Shown piece after piece: positions 6,883-10,216 of a stretch of 10,216 nt of DNA (positions are counted from its first letter, which is position 1; each line of letters starts with the position of its first letter). Source of the DNA: UBA2040 sp002332715 (GTDB taxonomy: Bacteria > Bacteroidota > Bacteroidia > Flavobacteriales_D > Crocinitomicaceae). The stretch covers positions 1-10,216 of the forward strand of contig JAQWUF010000066.1 of NCBI GenBank assembly GCA_029242295.1, given 5' to 3'. The notes under the pieces are model-generated. The model was not told where the DNA came from. It did not search any database and saw nothing but the letters and a program-made list of their open reading frames with translations. The translations under genes and the position numbers were made by a program.

Positions 6883-8016
6883 ATGATTCGAATACTTTGG
6901 CTTTTGATCTTGATTTTAATAAGTACCCTGTTTGCTTATACTCAGGAGCATACTTCTTTTGCTGATGCCGAAAATGAATTGGAAACACTGTTGAATTCGC
7001 TAAGAGATGCAGCGAATGACGCAGAAAAGAAAGAACGCAATGAAGTTTTTAGAGCTAAAATGGAAGAAGTGCTTTCGAGAGAAAGTTCTCTATCCTACCC
7101 TTTCTCGCGTTTAACAACAGTTGGATTCATTCCGTCACCAGATAAATTGGTTCGGGTGGTCAATTGGAATGTAGAACAAGATGATAAAACTCAAAAGTAC
7201 TTTTGCTTTATTCAACGCTATGACGTAAAGAAAAAAGAGCTTCAATTAAATGAATTCACAAAGGGCAACGACGTCATGCCGCTTCGTCCCACTGAAATAT
7301 TACAATCCAATCAATGGTACGGTGCTTTGTACTACCAAATCATCCCGTTTGAAAAAGGAAATCGGGACATGTATCTTCTATTGGGTTGGGATGGACTTGG
7401 AACTACCTCCAATATGAAAATGATTGATGTTCTTTATTTCTCTGGTACATTAGCGAAACTTGGCAGTCCTGTTTTCAAAGTAGGCTCCGAAACATTCAAA
7501 AGAGTTTTTTACGAGCACTCTGAGAAAACCACCATGACCTTGCGCTACGATGATAAGTACGACCGCATACTCTTCGATCATTTATCGCCTGAAAGCAAGA
7601 ATTTAGTGGGACACTATTCCTACTACGTTCCTGATCTTTCTTATGATGCCTTTGAATTAAAGAATGGAAAATGGTACTTGAAAGAAGACGTAATCGCTGT
7701 AAACGGCAAGACTTCAGAGAAAATTGAAGTTATTCCAGTCGATAAGAATGGAGAAATTAAATACGATGAAAACGGCGATCCAATAAAAAAACGAATTAAA
7801 AACAAATGGGAAAATCCTTCTAATCCAAATGCTCCTGCAGGCGGAAACAACCACGAGGCAGCATTGCCTGAGGTTGACCCGAGCAAAGAAGCAAAAAAGG
7901 AAAAGCCAACTAAAGAAAAAAGAAAATGGTTTCAGAAAAAGGATAAACGAGATCCAAGTAATCAATATCCATATAGCGATTGGAAAAAGTCTAAACCAAA
8001 GAAAAAGAAACGTTAA
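6883..8016 (+). CDS. Exported protein of unknown function with lysine-rich C-terminal tail
   Basis: I do not assign a function. From the ATG at 6883 the product is 377 aa and begins with a clear signal peptide (MIRILWLLILILISTLFAYTQ); an in-frame ATG at 6823 would place 20 non-signal-like residues before it, so I reject it. Residues 25-70 are a charged, probably helical segment (ENELETLLNSLRDAANDAEKK). Residues about 75-270 form the conserved-looking core, rich in aromatic strands (QWYGALYYQIIPF, DMYLLLGWDG, VGHYSYYVPD, NGKWYLKEDV). Residues 305-377 are a low-complexity Pro/Asn then Lys-rich tail ending KPKKKKR. There is no lipobox and no T9SS tail. The core resembles a family I recall only as a conserved Bacteroidota hypothetical; a periplasmic location is likely. 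It lies 139 bases after rpe with no strong terminator seen, so read-through is possible. Confidence 0.85.
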   Translation: MIRILWLLILILISTLFAYTQEHTSFADAENELETLLNSLRDAANDAEKKERNEVFRAKMEEVLSRESSLSYPFSRLTTVGFIPSPDKLVRVVNWNVEQDDKTQKYFCFIQRYDVKKKELQLNEFTKGNDVMPLRPTEILQSNQWYGALYYQIIPFEKGNRDMYLLLGWDGLGTTSNMKMIDVLYFSGTLAKLGSPVFKVGSETFKRVFYEHSEKTTMTLRYDDKYDRILFDHLSPESKNLVGHYSYYVPDLSYDAFELKNGKWYLKEDVIAVNGKTSEKIEVIPVDKNGEIKYDENGDPIKKRIKNKWENPSNPNAPAGGNNHEAALPEVDPSKEAKKEKPTKEKRKWFQKKDKRDPSNQYPYSDWKKSKPKKKKR

Positions 8017-8075
8017 TCACAATTACGTTGTTCACTTCTTTTTACTCGACTATATTTATGTTTCACAGCTTTTCT

Positions 8076-8083
8076 TATATTTG
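8076..8083 (+). promoter_or_regulatory. Predicted -7 promoter element (TATATTTG) for the usp-cvfB pair
   Basis: Exact TAnnTTTG match 21 bases before the Usp ATG at 8105, implying a start near 8090 and a leader of about 15 nt. It lies after the stop of the preceding gene, which supports an independent promoter and the short start for Usp. No clear -33 TTG is seen. Confidence 0.6.
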
Positions 8084-8104
8084 ATAAAACACAATTGGTT
8101 CGCT

Positions 8105-8911
8105 ATGAGTAAAAATTTGTACATCGTTTTACACGACTTTACTGAAATCGGGGATACTGCCCTAGGATACGCGCTAAATATAGCAAAGCACGTTCATATC
8201 GACATAGAATTATTGCATGTTGTCAATAATTCCTCAAAAGAGGAAGGCGCGAAAGCGAAACTTATGGATATTATTGAAGGACAATCACTTCCCGAAGGAT
8301 GTACATTATCACCTGTTGTAAAAACGGGAAACTTCATAGATGATATGGGCTCAATGGTGAAAAGCGAACACGCCCAACTTGTGATCATGGGAACTCACGG
8401 TGCACTTGGCTTACAGAAACTTTTTGGTTCGCACGCCCTAAAAATGATTCGTACATCAGAAGTGCCATTCTTAGTGGTTCAAAAAGGAACACCTTTACGA
8501 AATATTTCAAAGGTCATTGTACCAGTTGATTTAACAAAAGAATCACTTCAAATAGTCAATATTGCTGGCGATATGGCGAATATCTTTGGTGGCGAAGTTC
8601 ACATTTTATATGAAGACCAAGCCGACGAAAGATTGTCGATGACCATGAAAACACGTACACATATTGTGAAAAAAAATTATGAGGAGCGTGGTGTGAAAGC
8701 AGAATTCATAAAATTACCTGCTAAAGGCAGTTATGTAAAGAAGATTGAACATTACGCAGAAGCAAATAGTGCCGAAATATTGGCATTTGCGTATCATTCT
8801 GAGAGCATTTTACCTCAATTTGAGACGTTTGGACAATCTTTAATTACAAATAGTTTGAACCTACCGTGTATGGTAGTCAATTCTAAATTGGCCTCAGCGC
8901 TTTATTTCTAG
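8105..8911 (+). CDS. Tandem universal stress protein (two UspA domains)
   Basis: 268-aa cytoplasmic protein with two Usp folds, about residues 3-127 and 134-260. The open frame extends back to an ATG at 7829, but that part overlaps the previous gene and is unlike Usp; MSKNLYIVLHDFTEIG at 8105, just after a promoter element, is the start. Domain 1 carries the nucleotide-loop signature GTHG (96-99) followed by GS (108-109), but with eight residues between them where the ATP-binding consensus G-x2-G-x9-G(S/T) has nine. Domain 2 keeps the fold's first strand (KVIVPVDLT) and final strand (PCMVVNS) but has no glycine loop, so it probably does not bind ATP. Family role is tolerance of starvation and other stresses; the partner here is unknown. 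The stop TAG is directly followed by the ATG of the S1-domain gene, so the two are almost certainly co-translated. Confidence 0.93.
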   Translation: MSKNLYIVLHDFTEIGDTALGYALNIAKHVHIDIELLHVVNNSSKEEGAKAKLMDIIEGQSLPEGCTLSPVVKTGNFIDDMGSMVKSEHAQLVIMGTHGALGLQKLFGSHALKMIRTSEVPFLVVQKGTPLRNISKVIVPVDLTKESLQIVNIAGDMANIFGGEVHILYEDQADERLSMTMKTRTHIVKKNYEERGVKAEFIKLPAKGSYVKKIEHYAEANSAEILAFAYHSESILPQFETFGQSLITNSLNLPCMVVNSKLASALYF

Positions 8912-9748
8912 ATGATATTAGGAGAATACAATGACTTAGACATACTTAGGTTTACTAGCGTCGGCATATATTTGGGCGACGAGAATCAGGATGTCCTTTT
9001 GCCCCAAAAATATATAAAGGAAGATTGGGAAGTTGGAGATGTAATTACCGTGTTTATTTATCGTGATTCTGAAGACCGATTAATCGCCACCACTCTTCAG
9101 CCCAATTTAACTATCAACCGCTTCGGTTACCTAAAAGTCAATCAAGTCAACCATTATGGTGCTTTTTTGGATTGGGGAGTTGAAAAAGATTTGATGGTGC
9201 CTTATCGTGAACAACGCTATAAATTGGTTGAAGGCGAATATGTTTTGGTTTACCTTTTCCTGGATGATGCAACCGATAGAATTGTGGCCACGACCAAATA
9301 CAAGAAATTCTTTGAAACGGATACGAGCATAGTAGAACTTAATATTCCCGTGGACATAATTATAGACGATACAACTGACTTAGGCGTCAAAGTCATTGTC
9401 GATGATAGATTCCCTGGTTTAATATATCATCAGGACTATAATAAATCCGTTCTAAAAGGCGAAATAACAACAGGTTACGTGTACAACATTCGCGAAGATG
9501 GGAAATTAGATGTTCGTCTTGAACCAGAAGGATATCGCAAAATAGAACCCCTTTCGGAAGAACTTTTCGACATCATCCAACGACGAGGTGGAGTTCTGCA
9601 TCTGCACGATAAAAGCTCACCCGAGGAAATTAAACGTCTAGTTGGAATGAGTAAAAAGAATTTCAAAAAAGCAGTTGGAAATCTTTACAAGTCAAAATAC
9701 ATAAAGTTAGAGGGTGATTCTATTCATTCCTTGAAACCGATTAATTAA
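8912..9748 (+). CDS. CvfB-like S1-domain RNA-binding protein
   Basis: 278 aa, the usual length of the CvfB/YitL family. Order of domains: an S1-like domain at about 1-63 (VGIYLGDENQDVLLPQKYI), a canonical S1 domain at about 70-130 (GYLKVNQVNHYGAFLDWGVEKDLMVP), a third S1-like domain at about 143-205 (DLGVKVIVDDRFPGLIYHQD) and a winged-helix module at about 213-275 (SPEEIKRLVGMSKKNFKKAVGNLYK). In Staphylococcus aureus CvfB affects virulence-gene expression and binds RNA; in Bacteroidota the role is not known to me. Members are sometimes mislabelled as GntR regulators because of the C-terminal domain. The ATG immediately follows the Usp stop (TAGATG), which implies translational coupling and suggests a shared stress-related regulation. 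No Shine-Dalgarno site is visible beyond ordinary coding bases. Confidence 0.94.
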   Translation: MILGEYNDLDILRFTSVGIYLGDENQDVLLPQKYIKEDWEVGDVITVFIYRDSEDRLIATTLQPNLTINRFGYLKVNQVNHYGAFLDWGVEKDLMVPYREQRYKLVEGEYVLVYLFLDDATDRIVATTKYKKFFETDTSIVELNIPVDIIIDDTTDLGVKVIVDDRFPGLIYHQDYNKSVLKGEITTGYVYNIREDGKLDVRLEPEGYRKIEPLSEELFDIIQRRGGVLHLHDKSSPEEIKRLVGMSKKNFKKAVGNLYKSKYIKLEGDSIHSLKPIN

Positions 9749-9752
9749 TCGG
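9737..9752. repeat. Perfect 16-bp palindrome over the CvfB-like stop codon
   Basis: CCGATTAATTAATCGG is exactly self-complementary and covers the last three codons, the stop TAA (9746-9748) and four bases beyond. As RNA it can form a six-bp stem with an AATT loop. No T tract follows, so it is not a standard terminator. It could be a weak 3'-end stabiliser, a dimer-protein binding site or chance. Confidence 0.5.
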
Positions 9753-9776
9753 GAAATTGTATTAAATATTGAAAAC

Positions 9777-9818
9777 ACACCTCCTTAGTCCTTCCTTTTA
9801 GGGAGACAGAGAGGGAAA
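9777..9818. repeat. Possible short dispersed intergenic element (pyrimidine tract then purine tract)
   Basis: An abrupt change in composition from AT-rich DNA to a C/T-rich stretch (CACACCTCCTTAGTCCTTCC) and then a G/A-rich stretch (GGGAGACAGAGAGGGA). CTTCC (9791-9795) and GGGAG (9801-9805) can pair, with one wobble, around TTTTA. The layout resembles the CCTCCTTAG...AGGGAG-type short intergenic repeats I recall in Bacteroidota genomes, but only one copy is in this window, so repeat status is unproven. Confidence 0.3.
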
Positions 9819-9864
9819 TAAAATATTGGGATATTTTAGGTACAATATTTGACTCCAACTTATT

Positions 9865-10216
9865 GTGAAACTCAAATTTTTACTTCATGGACTTGCTCTA
9901 ATTTCTGTAATCAGCAAAAACAATGCGTTTACTCAAGCTTTTCAAGAAAGCAATTGGGGCGTAAAAGCGGGATTGGTCATGAATGTTGGCGCCCACACCA
10001 GTCAAATAGGACTTCGTTTGAATGGATATATAAATTATTCCTTTGCCCAAGTAAACCTTGAAAACACAACTACTTTTTCTCTAACTAATTTAGCCAAACG
10101 CAATAAAATGTGGGAAAACCGTCTCGCTTTAGGAGGGATAATATTAGCTGGGACTAGATCTCAACAAGAAGATTTTGTATGGGGGGGACTGCATCACCAA
10201 ACCAACTACCAACATG
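9865..10216 (+). CDS. Partial gene: probable exported protein, 5' part only
   Basis: An open frame of at least 117 codons runs off the window end. The closest upstream in-frame stop is TGA at 9850-9852, and the best start is GTG at 9865 (an ATT at 9862 is the only other codon near it of start type). It translates to VKLKFLLHGLALISVISKN, a plausible signal peptide, with likely cleavage near NAFTQA, then a glycine/aromatic-rich region (WGVKAGLVMNVGAHTS, IGLRLNGYINYSFAQVN, LALGGIILAGT, WGGLHHQTNYQH) whose alternating pattern suggests beta strands. Alternatives are an outer-membrane beta-barrel-like protein or a polymorphic toxin type 23-like (Ntox23) domain, which I recall sharing an I/V-G-x-x-L-x-G-Y and E-x-x-L-x-x-G pattern; neither is secure. 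A near-match promoter element, AATATTTG at 9844-9851, would give an almost leaderless mRNA. Another open frame over the same bases (ATG at 9849) has no protein-like features. Confidence 0.65.
   Translation, partial: MKLKFLLHGLALISVISKNNAFTQAFQESNWGVKAGLVMNVGAHTSQIGLRLNGYINYSFAQVNLENTTTFSLTNLAKRNKMWENRLALGGIILAGTRSQQEDFVWGGLHHQTNYQH

Noticed and set aside
7829..8104. A 92-residue N-terminal extension of the universal stress protein
   Set aside because: It overlaps the preceding gene by 188 bases in another frame, has shadow-like composition, and the promoter element at 8076-8083 lies inside it; the Usp fold starts at 8105.
9849..10061. Alternative 70-aa frame at the window end
   Set aside because: It is cysteine-rich, has no signal or domain features, and overlaps the longer open frame from 9865 that has a plausible signal peptide.

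Overview
The window looks like a chromosomal segment of a marine or freshwater Bacteroidota bacterium, probably order Flavobacteriales. The reasons are low-GC coding sequence, a type IX secretion (Por) C-terminal sorting domain with SprB-type repeats, weak or absent Shine-Dalgarno sites, three intergenic matches to the Bacteroidota sigma-A -7 element TAnnTTTG, and the linked pair of a lysine-rich cold-shock-domain protein and a DEAD-box helicase, which I recall from this group. The exact genus cannot be set from sequence reading alone; a Crocinitomicaceae/Fluviicola-like lineage is a guess.

Layout. 1-224: AT-rich intergenic DNA whose first 20 bases are the right half of a terminator-like hairpin cut by the window edge. 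225-2387 (+): large secreted surface protein with a signal peptide, glycine-rich domain, CARDB-like domain, SprB-like repeats and T9SS tail. 2401-2439: strong hairpin terminator serving this gene and the converging helicase. 2448-5979 (-): four genes in transcription order rhomboid protease, class IV aminotransferase (4-nt overlap), cold-shock-domain protein (own promoter), DEAD-box helicase. 5980-6086: divergent intergenic region. 6087-6743 (+): ribulose-phosphate 3-epimerase. 6883-8016 (+): exported protein of unknown function. 8105-9748 (+): a tandem universal-stress protein abutting a CvfB-like S1-domain protein (TAGATG junction). 9865-end (+): the 5' part of a probable exported protein with a GTG start, cut by the window end.

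How the genes relate. Three products (helicase, cold-shock protein, CvfB-like protein) are RNA-binding and, with the Usp, suggest post-transcriptional and stress adaptation. The epimerase is core carbon metabolism. The aminotransferase is biosynthetic (branched-chain amino acids or folate p-aminobenzoate). The T9SS cargo, the 377-aa exported protein and the terminal gene are envelope or secreted products.

Most of the window is ordinary core genome. The most unusual signal is that the secreted glycine-rich gene is flanked by near-identical inverted copies (28 of 30 bases) of a terminator-like sequence, at positions 1-30 and 2391-2420. A perfect 16-bp palindrome over the stop codon of the CvfB-like gene, and an unfamiliar short pyrimidine/purine-rich element after it, also deserve a look. 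I see no CRISPR array, tRNA, rRNA, transposase or integrase.
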